Source of the DNA: CAJFUR01 sp904420575
Lineage (GTDB): Bacteria > Actinomycetota > Coriobacteriia > Coriobacteriales > Eggerthellaceae
DNA: 64,000 bases
Reading direction: 5' to 3'
Assembly (NCBI GenBank): GCA_965119745.1
Contig: OZ221973.1
Location: 2,976,001-3,040,000 of the forward strand
Under the pieces are notes generated by a model that was not told the origin of the DNA, searched no databases, and worked only from the letters and a program-made list of their open reading frames with translations. The position numbers and the translations under genes were made by a program. Below are positions 40,962-50,023 of this stretch, piece by piece; position 1 is the first letter of the stretch; each line of letters begins with the position of its first letter.

Positions 40962-42944
40962 ATGTGCGGAATCTGCGGGTTCACCGGGGCCGTCGAGGCC
41001 GATTTGCCCACGTTGAAGGCCATGTGCGACGTCATGGCGCACCGCGGGCCCGACGGCGAGGGGCAGTACCTCGACGACGGCATCGCGCTCGGGCACCGCC
41101 GCTTGTCGCTCATCGACCTCGAGGGCGGCAACCAGCCCATGGTGCGCGCGACTGGCGAGCACGAAGCGCGCGTCACCTCGCCCGCCTTGGGCGGCGGCAC
41201 CTCCGTGGCCGGCGCGGAAGCCGCGGCCGCGAAGGGCGACTTCGCCATCGTGTTCAACGGCGAGATCTACAACTACCAGGACCTGCGCGCCGACCTGGAG
41301 GCCGAGGGCTGGGCGTTCCAGACCCATTCGGACACGGAGGTGCTGCTCACGGGCTACCTCGCCTGGGGCGAGGCCGTGCTCGACCGCCTGCGCGGCATGT
41401 TCGCGTTCGCCATCTGGAACCGCGCAACCCGCGAGCTCTTCTGCGCGCGCGACTTCTTCGGCATCAAGCCGTTCTACTACACGCTGGCCGACGGCCCGCG
41501 CGGCCCGCAGTTCGTCTTCGCGTCCGAGATCAAGTGCATCCTCGAGCACCCCGCCTACGAGCGGGCGCTCAACGAGGAGGCGCTCGAGCAGTACCTGTGC
41601 TTCCAGTTCTCGGCGCTGCCCGAGACGTTCTTCAAGGGCATCTTCAAGCTGGAGCCCGCCCACTGCCTGACCGTGCGCGCCGACGGCACCATGACCACGC
41701 GCCGCTACTGGCGGCCCACGTACGACTTCGACGAGGACCGCAACCGCGAGGACACCGTGGAGGCCATCGAAGCGGCCATGCGCGAGAGCGTGCGCTACCA
41801 CAACGTGGCCGACGTGGAGGTGGGCTCGTTCCTGTCGAGCGGCATCGATTCCAGCTACATGGCCGCGTGCCTGGCCAAGGAGAACCCGGACATCAAGACG
41901 TTCACCGTGGGCTTCGCCGAGTACGAGGGCGAGCGCGACGAGATCAGCTGGGCGCGCGAGCTGGCCGACGAACTGCACATCGAGAACGACTCCAAGCACA
42001 TCTCCGAGGAGGAGTACTGGGCCAGCCTGCCCCGCGTGCAGTGGCACATGGACGAGCCTTCGGCCGACCCGAGCGCCGTGGCGCTCTACTTCGTGGACCA
42101 GGAGGCCGCGAAAAAGGTGAAGGCGGTGCTCTCCGGCGAGGGCGCCGACGAGTTCTTCGGCGGCTACCGCATCTACCAGACGCCGTTCGCCAACCAGAAG
42201 CTGGCCTGGGCGCCGAAGGGCCTGTTGCGCGGCGCGTCGAAGGCGGCCCGCGCGCTCGGCGTGCGCGGCGCGAACTACCTGGAACGTGCCTCCGAGACGC
42301 CCGAGGACTGGTATTACACGAACGCGAACGGCGTGGCGTTCTCGCCGGAGGAGCGCGAGCGGCTGCGTGCCGGCAAGCGCGCGGACGGCGCTGCCCGGGT
42401 GCCCACGCCGCAGGAGCTCATCGCCCCGGCCTACGCCGAGGTGGCGGGCCTCGACGACACGACGCGCATGCAGTACGTCGATTTGTTCTTCTGGCTCGTG
42501 GGCGACATCCTGCTCAAGACCGACAAGATGTCGATGGCCCATTCGCTGGAGAGCCGCGTGCCGTTCCTCGACAAGCGCGTGTTCGAGGTGTCGGCCACCA
42601 TCCCCACGCGCCTCAAGGCGAACGGCGAGCAGACGAAGCTCGCGCTGCGCGAGGCGGCGGAGCGCGCCATCCCCAAGGACTGGGCGCAGAAGGAGAAGCT
42701 GGGCTTTCCTGTGCCCATGGTGAACTGGCTGCGGCAGGACCGCTACTACGAGCAGGTGAAGGAGCAGTTCACGAGCGAGCTGGCAGCGCGGTTCTTCGAC
42801 ACAGACGAGCTGGTGCGGCTGCTCGACGAGCACAAGGCAGGCGCCGACCGCTCCCGCAAGATCTGGATCGTCTCGATGTTCCTTCTGTGGTACCGGATCT
42901 ACTTCGTGGACCGCACGGTCCCGGAGAAGCCGGCCGCCGAGTAA
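40962..42944 (+). CDS. asnB: Asparagine synthetase, glutamine-hydrolysing
   Basis: 660 residues. The N-terminal Ntn glutaminase begins MCGICGFTG (Cys becomes the nucleophile) with MAHRGPDGEG and IVFNGEIYNY. The synthetase domain has the ATP loop FLSSGIDSSYMA and SGEGADEFFGGY. An Ala-rich insert (~70-90) lies in the glutaminase domain. It is larger than E. coli AsnB (554), matching the Bacillus-type length. Convergent with the DmsC-like gene at 43011. Confidence 0.95.
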   Translation: MCGICGFTGAVEADLPTLKAMCDVMAHRGPDGEGQYLDDGIALGHRRLSLIDLEGGNQPMVRATGEHEARVTSPALGGGTSVAGAEAAAAKGDFAIVFNGEIYNYQDLRADLEAEGWAFQTHSDTEVLLTGYLAWGEAVLDRLRGMFAFAIWNRATRELFCARDFFGIKPFYYTLADGPRGPQFVFASEIKCILEHPAYERALNEEALEQYLCFQFSALPETFFKGIFKLEPAHCLTVRADGTMTTRRYWRPTYDFDEDRNREDTVEAIEAAMRESVRYHNVADVEVGSFLSSGIDSSYMAACLAKENPDIKTFTVGFAEYEGERDEISWARELADELHIENDSKHISEEEYWASLPRVQWHMDEPSADPSAVALYFVDQEAAKKVKAVLSGEGADEFFGGYRIYQTPFANQKLAWAPKGLLRGASKAARALGVRGANYLERASETPEDWYYTNANGVAFSPEERERLRAGKRADGAARVPTPQELIAPAYAEVAGLDDTTRMQYVDLFFWLVGDILLKTDKMSMAHSLESRVPFLDKRVFEVSATIPTRLKANGEQTKLALREAAERAIPKDWAQKEKLGFPVPMVNWLRQDRYYEQVKEQFTSELAARFFDTDELVRLLDEHKAGADRSRKIWIVSMFLLWYRIYFVDRTVPEKPAAE

Positions 42945-43010
42945 ACGGCGGGCGGCAACCACAACGTCGCGCCGTCTAACGCCAGACCCGCCCGCGCCGC
43001 CAGACGGTGC

Positions 43011-43850
43011 CTACAACGCCGAGACCTGCAAGGCATAGAATGCCAGGCGCACGCAGAACGTGCCTACGAACGCGCAGGCCACGGCAATGACGACGTGATA
43101 GCCCGTCTCCTTCAGGCGGAGGGCCATCAGCGTGAAGACGAGCGTGGCGGCCAGACAGAGCGCCCCCACGGCGACATGGGTCGAGGCGGCGCGCACGAGT
43201 TCGACGCCCGCCGCCCCCGCCGTGCCCAGCACCATGGCGACGTGCGCGGCCAGGCCTCCCAGGCCCAGCACGGCTCCTGCCGCTGCGAAGGCCGCCAGCA
43301 CGCCTTTCGCCGCCCTCCCCTCCAAGGCGCCTGCGTTCTCGAACAGCAGGGCGGCAAGCGCCGAGCCGCCCAGAAGGGCGCATCCGAGCATCTGGGCGGG
43401 GGTCGCGGCCGTGGCCCAGGCCGGATCGCCGGCCAGCACGTGCGCGGCGGCAAGCGCGCACACGAACAAAAGTCCCAGCAGCCCGACGGCGCGCAAAAGG
43501 GGTTTCCTGAGCCGTGACGGCATCCTCCCCGAAACCGCCATGGCTCCGTATGCCAGCGCCGCGACGCCGAACGCCCCGGCTGCGCCGACCGCGGCATAGC
43601 GCGCGGCACCGTCGACGCCGCGGAGCAGGACCGCGGCCGCCGTCTCGTCCTGAAGCGCGAAGTACGCGGCGACGCACCCCAGCACGACCGCAAGGCTCGG
43701 CATGAGGGAGAGCGCGTCGATGCTCGCGAGGCGCCTCCCTTCGGCGGGAAACGCGTCTGCAAGCACGGCCATCGCCATGAAGGCGCCTGCGCCTGTCAGT
43801 GAGAACATGGTGGAAAGCGCCCAAGGCACCCCCGCATACACCGCCTCCAT
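43011..43850 (-). CDS. DmsC-like membrane anchor subunit
   Basis: 279 residues with eight predicted membrane helices and almost no soluble loops: SLTGAGAFMAMAVLAD, SLMPSLAVVLGCVAAYFAL, AVGLLGLLFVCALAAAHVLA, HVVIAVACAFVGTFCVRLAFYALQ. The family anchors DMSO-reductase-type enzymes and passes quinol electrons to them. It is last in a row with MFS, Fe-S and molybdoenzyme genes, 285 bases after the MFS gene, so it may or may not serve that enzyme, which itself has no Tat signal. Confidence 0.75.
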   Translation of the reverse strand: MEAVYAGVPWALSTMFSLTGAGAFMAMAVLADAFPAEGRRLASIDALSLMPSLAVVLGCVAAYFALQDETAAAVLLRGVDGAARYAAVGAAGAFGVAALAYGAMAVSGRMPSRLRKPLLRAVGLLGLLFVCALAAAHVLAGDPAWATAATPAQMLGCALLGGSALAALLFENAGALEGRAAKGVLAAFAAAGAVLGLGGLAAHVAMVLGTAGAAGVELVRAASTHVAVGALCLAATLVFTLMALRLKETGYHVVIAVACAFVGTFCVRLAFYALQVSAL

Positions 43851-44135
43851 GCCCCGCTCCTCTCGTCGTGCGTCCAGTGGCGCCGTGCGCGCGCCGCCAC
43901 AGGGGGAGCCCGGCGAGAACGCGCCAGGCTCCCCTTCGAAGCTGCGGGGGGCGGCCCGCTGCGCCGCCCGCCCATTCTGCTGCCCTTTGCCGCGCGGGGC
44001 GGCCCGCTGCTCCGCCTACCCCGCCTGCCGCCCCTTCCTGCGCGGGCGGCCAACGCGGCCCGAAGCCACCTCGCAGCCCTCTTTCCCTCCAAGACGGCCT
44101 GCCGCGCGCCGCCTTGGAGCCTCCGCCTTCCCTCC
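43851..44135. other. GC-rich intergenic region with inverted and direct repeats
   Basis: Two copies of GGCGGCCCGCTGC(G/T)CCGCC (~43950 and ~43999), and a hairpin CTCCAAG...CTTGGAG (44087-44119) just after the MFS stop without a U-tract. No gene seen. Confidence 0.5.
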
Positions 44136-45443
44136 CTACGAGACGGCCAGTTGCGCCTGGAGTTCGCGCGCCGCCTCTTCCTCCATGGCGACGAGCTTCT
44201 TGTTCTTGCGCACCATGAACATGCACACGGTGGAAGCGGCCACGAAGCAGGCGCAGATGCCGAACGCGCCGCTGAAGCCGAGGGCGGTGCCGGACACGGC
44301 GGCCACCAGCGGCACGCCGATGGCGTCACAGATGGGCTTGCCCAAGAACACGATGCCGTAGATGGCGCCGAAGTGCTTGGGGCCCAGGTACATGGCCGTG
44401 GCCGACGAGAAGCACACGGCAGACGAACTGAGCGCCACGCCGAACAGGATGGAGCTCGCGAACAAAAGGACGATGTTGTCGCCCACGAAGATGATCAGCA
44501 CCAACCCGATGACGGCGAGCGAGTTCAGGATGCAGTAGGCGATGCGGGGCCCCACGAAGTCGATGATGACGCCCGAGGCCAGCTTGCCGAACACGCCGGA
44601 AAGCGAGATGACGGTCATGAACGAGCCGGCGACGGCGAGGTCGAAGCCGTTGCCGACGATGTAGGTCGGGAAGTTCTGGAAGGGGCCCTGCTCGCCGATG
44701 CCGATGAGGGCGAAGGCGATGGCGATGAACCAGAACGTAGAGGTCTTGAGCGCCTCGCCGCGCGTGAGGCCGACGAGCTTCGCGGCACCGGCGGTCTCCG
44801 CCTGCGCCGCGGCCTCTTCCGCAGTCATGCCGTCGGGCAGAAGGCCCACTTCTTGCGGCTGCCACCTCAGCAAGAACGCCCCTGCCACGAGCACGACGAA
44901 GGCGATGCCGGCAAGCACCATCGGGGCCGTCTGCCAGTTGCCGCCTGCCACGGCCGCCGGCACCAGCTGGCCCACGATGAGCGAGCCTGGGAACATGGCC
45001 GACCACACGATGGCCACGGCGATGCCGCGGCGCTTGTTGAACCAGTTGTTCGGGATGCCTGAGAGGATGACCATGCCGCCCAGGGCCGAGCCGATGCCCA
45101 TGACGATGTAGGCGACGTAGACCTGCCACAGCTCGGTCATGAAGCCCAGGATCAGGAAACCGCCCGAGAACAGGACTGCCGAGCACAGCATGGAGCCGCG
45201 CAGCTTGATCTTGTTGATGACGTCTCCCACGATGAGGCTCGCGAAGCCTGCAGCCAACGCGTAGATGGAGAAGCCGAGCGCGACTTCTGCCGGCTGGGCG
45301 CCCAAGGCCTCGGTCATCGGCACTTTGAGGATGCTGAAGCTGTACAGGCCGAAGCCCTGCGTGACGATGGCCACGACGAAGGCGATGACCACCTGTATCC
45401 AGCCCTGGGTGAAGAATGCCCCGCTTTTCTTAGTTTCCGCCAT
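44136..45443 (-). CDS. MFS transporter (oxalate/formate antiporter-like)
   Basis: 435 residues, 12 membrane helices. GFSIYALAAGFASLIVGDVINKIKLRGSM and NNWFNKRRGIAVAIVWSAMFPGS are the loop 2-3 and 4-5 motifs of the OFA-like subgroup frequent in Eggerthellaceae. The central loop is at ~195-215. ATG 45443 follows GGAGGAACA. It lies downstream of the molybdoenzyme/Fe-S pair and may import the enzyme's substrate or exchange it for product (inference). Confidence 0.9.
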   Translation of the reverse strand: MAETKKSGAFFTQGWIQVVIAFVVAIVTQGFGLYSFSILKVPMTEALGAQPAEVALGFSIYALAAGFASLIVGDVINKIKLRGSMLCSAVLFSGGFLILGFMTELWQVYVAYIVMGIGSALGGMVILSGIPNNWFNKRRGIAVAIVWSAMFPGSLIVGQLVPAAVAGGNWQTAPMVLAGIAFVVLVAGAFLLRWQPQEVGLLPDGMTAEEAAAQAETAGAAKLVGLTRGEALKTSTFWFIAIAFALIGIGEQGPFQNFPTYIVGNGFDLAVAGSFMTVISLSGVFGKLASGVIIDFVGPRIAYCILNSLAVIGLVLIIFVGDNIVLLFASSILFGVALSSSAVCFSSATAMYLGPKHFGAIYGIVFLGKPICDAIGVPLVAAVSGTALGFSGAFGICACFVAASTVCMFMVRKNKKLVAMEEEAARELQAQLAVS

Positions 45444-45584
45444 TGTTCCTCCTTTGAGAATGGGCGTACGAAGATGCGGCCGGAGCCGTCCCCCTTCGCC
45501 CTGCCCGTGTTCCGTCTCCGTCCGACCTACCCTGCCAAGCCTGACGGAAAGGGAAGTACGCATGTCCCGTGAAGCATGTGCGGC

Positions 45585-45616
45585 ATGCCCGCCGACGTCG
45601 CCTCGCCGGCGGGCAT
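45585..45616. repeat. Inverted repeat after the ferredoxin gene
   Basis: ATGCCCGCCG (45585-45594) and CGGCGGGCAT (45607-45616), perfect 10-bp arms, 18 bases after the Fe-S gene stop on the minus strand. No U-tract follows; it could stabilise the upstream mRNA 3' end. Confidence 0.5.
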
Positions 45617-45634
45617 CCGAGATCGATCGATCAG

Positions 45635-45970
45635 CTAGGCGGTGAAGATGGCGCAGTGGCGCCCTTCGGCCTCTTTCGCTATCTCGACGAACGGCCCGAT
45701 CTTGAGCGCGCGCGTCGGGCAGCCCGAAACGCACAGCGGGTTCGGGTCTTCGTCGTAGCAGGCGCGGCACTTGTCCAGCACGGGCGCCACCAGGTGGTAC
45801 TGGCGCAGCTTGCCGTCAACCAGGAACGGCTTGCGGCGCACCACGCGCATCCAGTCCTCGTCGTACGGATAGCGGTGCGTCTCGCGGCAGGCGGCCTCGC
45901 AGCCGTAGCAACCGTTGCAGTCGTCAAGATCGTGCATGAGGGCGATGCCCTCGCCATTGACACGACTCAT
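45635..45970 (-). CDS. Small 2x[4Fe-4S] electron-transfer protein (DmsB-like, short)
   Basis: 111 residues. CNGCYGCEAAC (~18-28) and CRACYDEDPNPLCVSGCP give eight Cys for two [4Fe-4S] clusters, half the number in DmsB. ATG 45970 overlaps the molybdoenzyme stop (TGATG); a GTG one codon earlier is also possible. It is clearly the redox partner of that enzyme. This small-partner arrangement resembles the soluble catechol-dehydroxylase systems described in Gordonibacter. Confidence 0.9.
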   Translation of the reverse strand: MSRVNGEGIALMHDLDDCNGCYGCEAACRETHRYPYDEDWMRVVRRKPFLVDGKLRQYHLVAPVLDKCRACYDEDPNPLCVSGCPTRALKIGPFVEIAKEAEGRHCAIFTA

Positions 45971-48186
45971 CACAGATCACCCCTTCCAGCTTCTATCTTG
46001 CACAGCGACGAGCGCATGGCCGTCGCTCCATAGCCGGGTTCGGCGGGCACGGACGGAACGAGGATGTTCCCGTTCGCCTTGTCCCACCCGTAGCCCGGAA
46101 GACCCAGTTCGGGGCAGTCGTCGCGCCAGGCCGGACGCGGCACGCACACGACGCCCTTCTTCGTTTCGCGCGACACCTCGGCCTTGGAGATGATGTGGCC
46201 GCGCGGGGACGTGATGGTGACCCATTCGCCGTCCGTGATGCCGTACTTCGTGGCGTCGTCGGGATGGATGAGCACGAAGGGGTCGGGGTACAGCTTGCGC
46301 TGGGCCGGGATGTTCGTCCACGCGGAGTGGAAGAACGAGTACACGCGGTGTCCGGTGACGGCGATGAGCGGGTATTCCTCGGCCAACTCGGGCTGGCTGA
46401 TGGGGCTTTCCAGCGGCTCGGTGTAGTCGGGCAGCGGATCGTAGCCGAACTGCGCCAGCGCGTCGCACCAGAACTCGATGCGGCCGGTGGGCGTCGGGAA
46501 GCCCAGCTGTCCGTCGGGGCGCATGATGCCCTTCTCGTACTTCTTCTCGATGTACTCGCCCTTCTTGCCGCCCGGCTCGGTGGAGCGGTAGTCCTCGGCC
46601 TGGAACTCGTCCCACGTGAGGTCGAGGTCGTAGAACTCCTTCAGGCGCCACAGCACCATTTCCTTGGTGTCGTTCCACGGCCAATGCTCGGGGTCGATGC
46701 GCTTGCCCCACTCCAGGAAGAACTTCCAGTCGTCCCAGCACTCTCCCGGAGGCTCCACGGCCTGGTCGAACGTGAGCAGCAGGTTGCCGTCGATCTCCTC
46801 GTCGTAGCTGCAGCGCTCGGCCCAGTCCGAAGAGGGCAGCACCAGGTCGGCCAGCTTCGCCGTCGGCGACATGTAGAAGTCCTTGACCGCGATGAAGTCC
46901 AGGTTGGGCGACGTCATGGCCTGGTAGGTGAGGTTCGTGTTCTCGTAGCACAGAAGCGGGTCGTTGGCGATGGCGACGAACGCCTTCACCGGCCGCGGCT
47001 CGCCCGTGATGATGGCCTGGAACACCGCATGCGGGTCGTTCGACCGGCCGAACGACTTGTACAGCGGATGCTCCTCGCCGCCGAACGTGAACAGGTCGGC
47101 ACGTCCGGGATCCTTGGCGCCGTCCCACAGCGTGATCTTGTCGTCCAGCATGACGGAGAACGACAGGTTCACCGGCACGCCGCCCTTGACGTCGATGTGG
47201 CCGAGCAGGCCCTGCAGGCAGGCCGTCGCGCGGCCGTTCTGGATGGCGTTGGTGTGCATGCATCCCGGCCCCAGGCCGATGTTCATGGCGACGGGCCCGT
47301 TCTCGCCCATGATGCGCGCGGCCTCGCGGACCTCTTCGGGCGTGATCCAGCAGACCTCGGCGGCCCGTTCGGGCGTCCAGTCCTTCACGCGTTCGGCCAG
47401 CTCGTCGAAGCCGTACGTCCACTTGTCAACGAAGTCCTGGTCGTACCACTTGTGCTCGATGACCTCGTGGATGATGGCCAAGGCCAGCGCGCCGTCGGTG
47501 CCGGGGCGCGGCTGGATGGCCAGGTCGGCATGCTTGGACATGTCCTGGTAGCGCGTGTCGATGACGATGAGCTTGGTCTTGCCGGCACGCTGGTTCGCGT
47601 AGGCCTCCTTGGCCCACGTCGTCTGCATGGCAGGGTTCTCGCCCCAGGCGACGATGCAGTTCGCGTTGCGGGAGTCGCCCTTGGCGGAGCTGTAGATGCC
47701 CAAGGTGAAGGCGTTCGGCAGGATGTGCGGCATCAGGCACACGTGGGTGGGAACGAGGCTCCAGCCTTCAAGGCCGAGCGACGAGTTCAGGCGGCAGTGC
47801 CAGTGGTTGGAGACGCGGCCGGTCCCCTGGCCGGTGATGATGGCTTCGGGGCCGTACTCCTCCTTGATGCGCATGCTTTCGGAAGCGATGATGTCCATGG
47901 CTTCGTCCCAGGTGATGCGCTCGAACTCGCTCTTGCCGCGGTTTTCCGGATGGCGCTCGCCGTTCGGGTCCCAGTCCACGCGCTTCATGGGATACAGCAG
48001 GCGGCCTTCCGTGTTGTTGTGGATCTCGCGCTCCGACATGCCCGAGCCGCAGATGACGCCGTGCGACTTCACGTTGTCGGGGTTGCCTTCGATCTTGACG
48101 ATCTGGTTGTTCTCGTCCGAGTAGACGATGACGCCGCAGCGCGCATGGCAGGTCGTGCACTGCGTCCTCGTTCTTTTTAGTGCCAT
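45970..48186 (-). CDS. Cytoplasmic molybdopterin oxidoreductase (catechol-dehydroxylase-like candidate)
   Basis: 738 residues, DMSO-reductase superfamily. The [4Fe-4S] ligands are Cys10, Cys13, Cys17 and Cys46 (CTTCHARC...GVICGSG). Pterin-binding stretches include GQGTGRVSN, GENPAMQTT and DTRYQDMSKHAD. Cys150 in VPTHVCLMPH is a candidate Mo ligand, by position only. No Tat signal: RBS AAAGGAGA places the start at ATG 48186, two residues before the basic KRTR, so the enzyme should stay inside the cell. Lack of Tat, the small Fe-S partner and adjacent MFS carriers match Gordonibacter-type catechol dehydroxylases; the substrate is unproven. Confidence 0.88.
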   Translation of the reverse strand: MALKRTRTQCTTCHARCGVIVYSDENNQIVKIEGNPDNVKSHGVICGSGMSEREIHNNTEGRLLYPMKRVDWDPNGERHPENRGKSEFERITWDEAMDIIASESMRIKEEYGPEAIITGQGTGRVSNHWHCRLNSSLGLEGWSLVPTHVCLMPHILPNAFTLGIYSSAKGDSRNANCIVAWGENPAMQTTWAKEAYANQRAGKTKLIVIDTRYQDMSKHADLAIQPRPGTDGALALAIIHEVIEHKWYDQDFVDKWTYGFDELAERVKDWTPERAAEVCWITPEEVREAARIMGENGPVAMNIGLGPGCMHTNAIQNGRATACLQGLLGHIDVKGGVPVNLSFSVMLDDKITLWDGAKDPGRADLFTFGGEEHPLYKSFGRSNDPHAVFQAIITGEPRPVKAFVAIANDPLLCYENTNLTYQAMTSPNLDFIAVKDFYMSPTAKLADLVLPSSDWAERCSYDEEIDGNLLLTFDQAVEPPGECWDDWKFFLEWGKRIDPEHWPWNDTKEMVLWRLKEFYDLDLTWDEFQAEDYRSTEPGGKKGEYIEKKYEKGIMRPDGQLGFPTPTGRIEFWCDALAQFGYDPLPDYTEPLESPISQPELAEEYPLIAVTGHRVYSFFHSAWTNIPAQRKLYPDPFVLIHPDDATKYGITDGEWVTITSPRGHIISKAEVSRETKKGVVCVPRPAWRDDCPELGLPGYGWDKANGNILVPSVPAEPGYGATAMRSSLCKIEAGRGDL

Positions 48187-48310
48187 TGCATCTCCTTTGC
48201 TTCGTTTCTTGCCTCGTCTGGACAAAAAGCAAACTGCCTTCCCGCCTCACCCCCCTTCCTGTTCGGGCGGCGGGCCGGCACGGAGCAGCGCCCCATGCCG
48301 GCAAGGCTCC

Positions 48311-49633
48311 TTAGGCGTTCTTGGGAAACCGCACCAGAAGCGAGCACGCCACGCCGATCACGCAGCACACGCCGATGCCGATGTAGGCCATGTTGTAGCT
48401 GCCCGTGGCGCTGAACGCGGCGCCGGCGATCACGGGGATCATGCCGGCGATGATGCTGAAGATGGGCAGCACCCAGCCGATGATCTTCGAGAAGTTCTCG
48501 TTGCCGAAGTAGTTGGCGAAGCAGGTGGGCGCGCACACCAGGTTGATGCCCCAGCCGCAGCCGATGCAGACGAAGTACACGAACATGAGCGCCGTGTCGT
48601 CGGGGCCGCAGAAGCTTGCGATGAACATCGAGACGGCCATGACCACGCCGGCGAACGCCAGCACGCGCACGGGCTCCACGCGGTCGATCAGGGGGGCGAT
48701 CAGGAAGCGGACGATGAGCGCGACGATGCCCTGCACCGAAAGGCCGAACGCCACGATGCCCGGATCGATGCCCATGCCGGAGAAGTGCAGCACGCCGGCG
48801 GACACGTTGACGTTGAAGCCGAAGTACAGCGGCAGTGCCGCGCCGATGAACAGCCAGAACGCAGGCGTCTTGAACGCCTGCTTGAGCGTCTTGCTCTCCT
48901 TGGCCTTGTACACCTTGGAAACGGACTGCTTCTTTTCGGCGGCGCCTTCGTCGGCCGGAGCGTCGAGGGAGCCGTCGGGCACGAGCCCTTTGTCCTCGGG
49001 CTTGTTGCGCACGAACAGCACGACGATGACCAGGCCGACGACGGCCGCGCCGGACACGGCGTAGAAGGCCGACGTCCACGTGCCCGTCGCCTGGATGACG
49101 TAGTTCACCACCGGCGGCACCAGAAACGCCACGATGCCCATGACCGACATCATGATGGCCATGGCCATGCCGCGCTTCTTGACGAACCACATGCTGATGG
49201 TGGTCTGGCACGGCACCTGCGAGCCCATGGCGCCGCTCACGCTGAGCAGCACGCCGAAGATCAGGAAATAGGCGATGGTGCTCGAGCCGCCGAACTGGGC
49301 GAACAGGATGCCGCCGATGATGAGCAGGATGGCGGACAGCATCATCGAGACGCGGGCGCCCTTCTTGGACACCAGCATGCCGATCAGGGGAGCCAACAGG
49401 CCTTGGAACAGAATGAACACCGTGAAGCCAAGACCGACCAGGGTGCGGTCCATCATGATGTCCGGTTGCGTGACCATGACCGGGATGCCGATCTGGCCCG
49501 CGTTCAGGGCGAACGAGCCTAACAGCAGGTACACCAGCCCGCAGGCGACCACGACGACCCAGCCATAAAAGGGCTTCTTGCCCGTGCTGGAAGCCGGTGC
49601 CGCAACGGCAGACTGCTTCTCCTTGTCTTCCAT
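48311..49633 (-). CDS. MFS transporter upstream of the molybdoenzyme
   Basis: 440 residues, 12 helices: GKKPFYGWVVVVACGLVYLLLGSF, PLIGMLVSKKGARVSMM, FVKKRGMAMAIMMSVMGI, and a charged central loop (~210-240). It differs in sequence from the MFS protein at 44136, so the two may handle substrate and product. ATG 49633 follows AAGGAGG. 124 bases before the molybdoenzyme; probably the same transcript. Confidence 0.9.
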   Translation of the reverse strand: MEDKEKQSAVAAPASSTGKKPFYGWVVVVACGLVYLLLGSFALNAGQIGIPVMVTQPDIMMDRTLVGLGFTVFILFQGLLAPLIGMLVSKKGARVSMMLSAILLIIGGILFAQFGGSSTIAYFLIFGVLLSVSGAMGSQVPCQTTISMWFVKKRGMAMAIMMSVMGIVAFLVPPVVNYVIQATGTWTSAFYAVSGAAVVGLVIVVLFVRNKPEDKGLVPDGSLDAPADEGAAEKKQSVSKVYKAKESKTLKQAFKTPAFWLFIGAALPLYFGFNVNVSAGVLHFSGMGIDPGIVAFGLSVQGIVALIVRFLIAPLIDRVEPVRVLAFAGVVMAVSMFIASFCGPDDTALMFVYFVCIGCGWGINLVCAPTCFANYFGNENFSKIIGWVLPIFSIIAGMIPVIAGAAFSATGSYNMAYIGIGVCCVIGVACSLLVRFPKNA

Positions 49634-49867
49634 GGATCCTCCTTGCCATTCCTTCGAATAGGACAGAACGGTCCTGCGCGAACGCGCACACGTCAGCGGC
49701 GAGAAGCCATGCCCACCCCCTTCCGACTCGCCCCCCGAAACGGCCCGAAGCCGTTTGGAACCATGGCCCCACCATGCGGTCGGGCGGGCGGAAAATCATC
49801 AGAGCGGCGCGCTGAAACGACGCCGGACGTCTCATGCATCGAGGCTGATGTTTGATTTTGACCTGGG

Positions 49868-50023
49868 AAAACCTGCAGGGCACCCGAAGGTCGCCGGCAG
49901 GCTGCGCCCGAGTGTTGCTCCGGGCAGGACGAAAGCCCGCGGGGCACGCGAGGTCGCCGGCAAGCTTCGGGCGGTGCTGCCCGGATGGAGACCAAAACCC
50001 GCCGGGCGCGCGACGGTCGTGTG
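49868..50023. repeat. Tandem repeat, ~63-bp unit, about 2.5 copies
   Basis: Units start near 49868, 49932 and 49994, each beginning AAAxCC(T/C)GC and containing a G(C/G)TCGCCGGCA-type core. The third copy is cut by the luxR stop. The remaining part of the gap (49634-49867) has no gene and no clear promoter. It may be a termination or regulatory zone between luxR and the MFS-molybdoenzyme genes. Confidence 0.65.
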
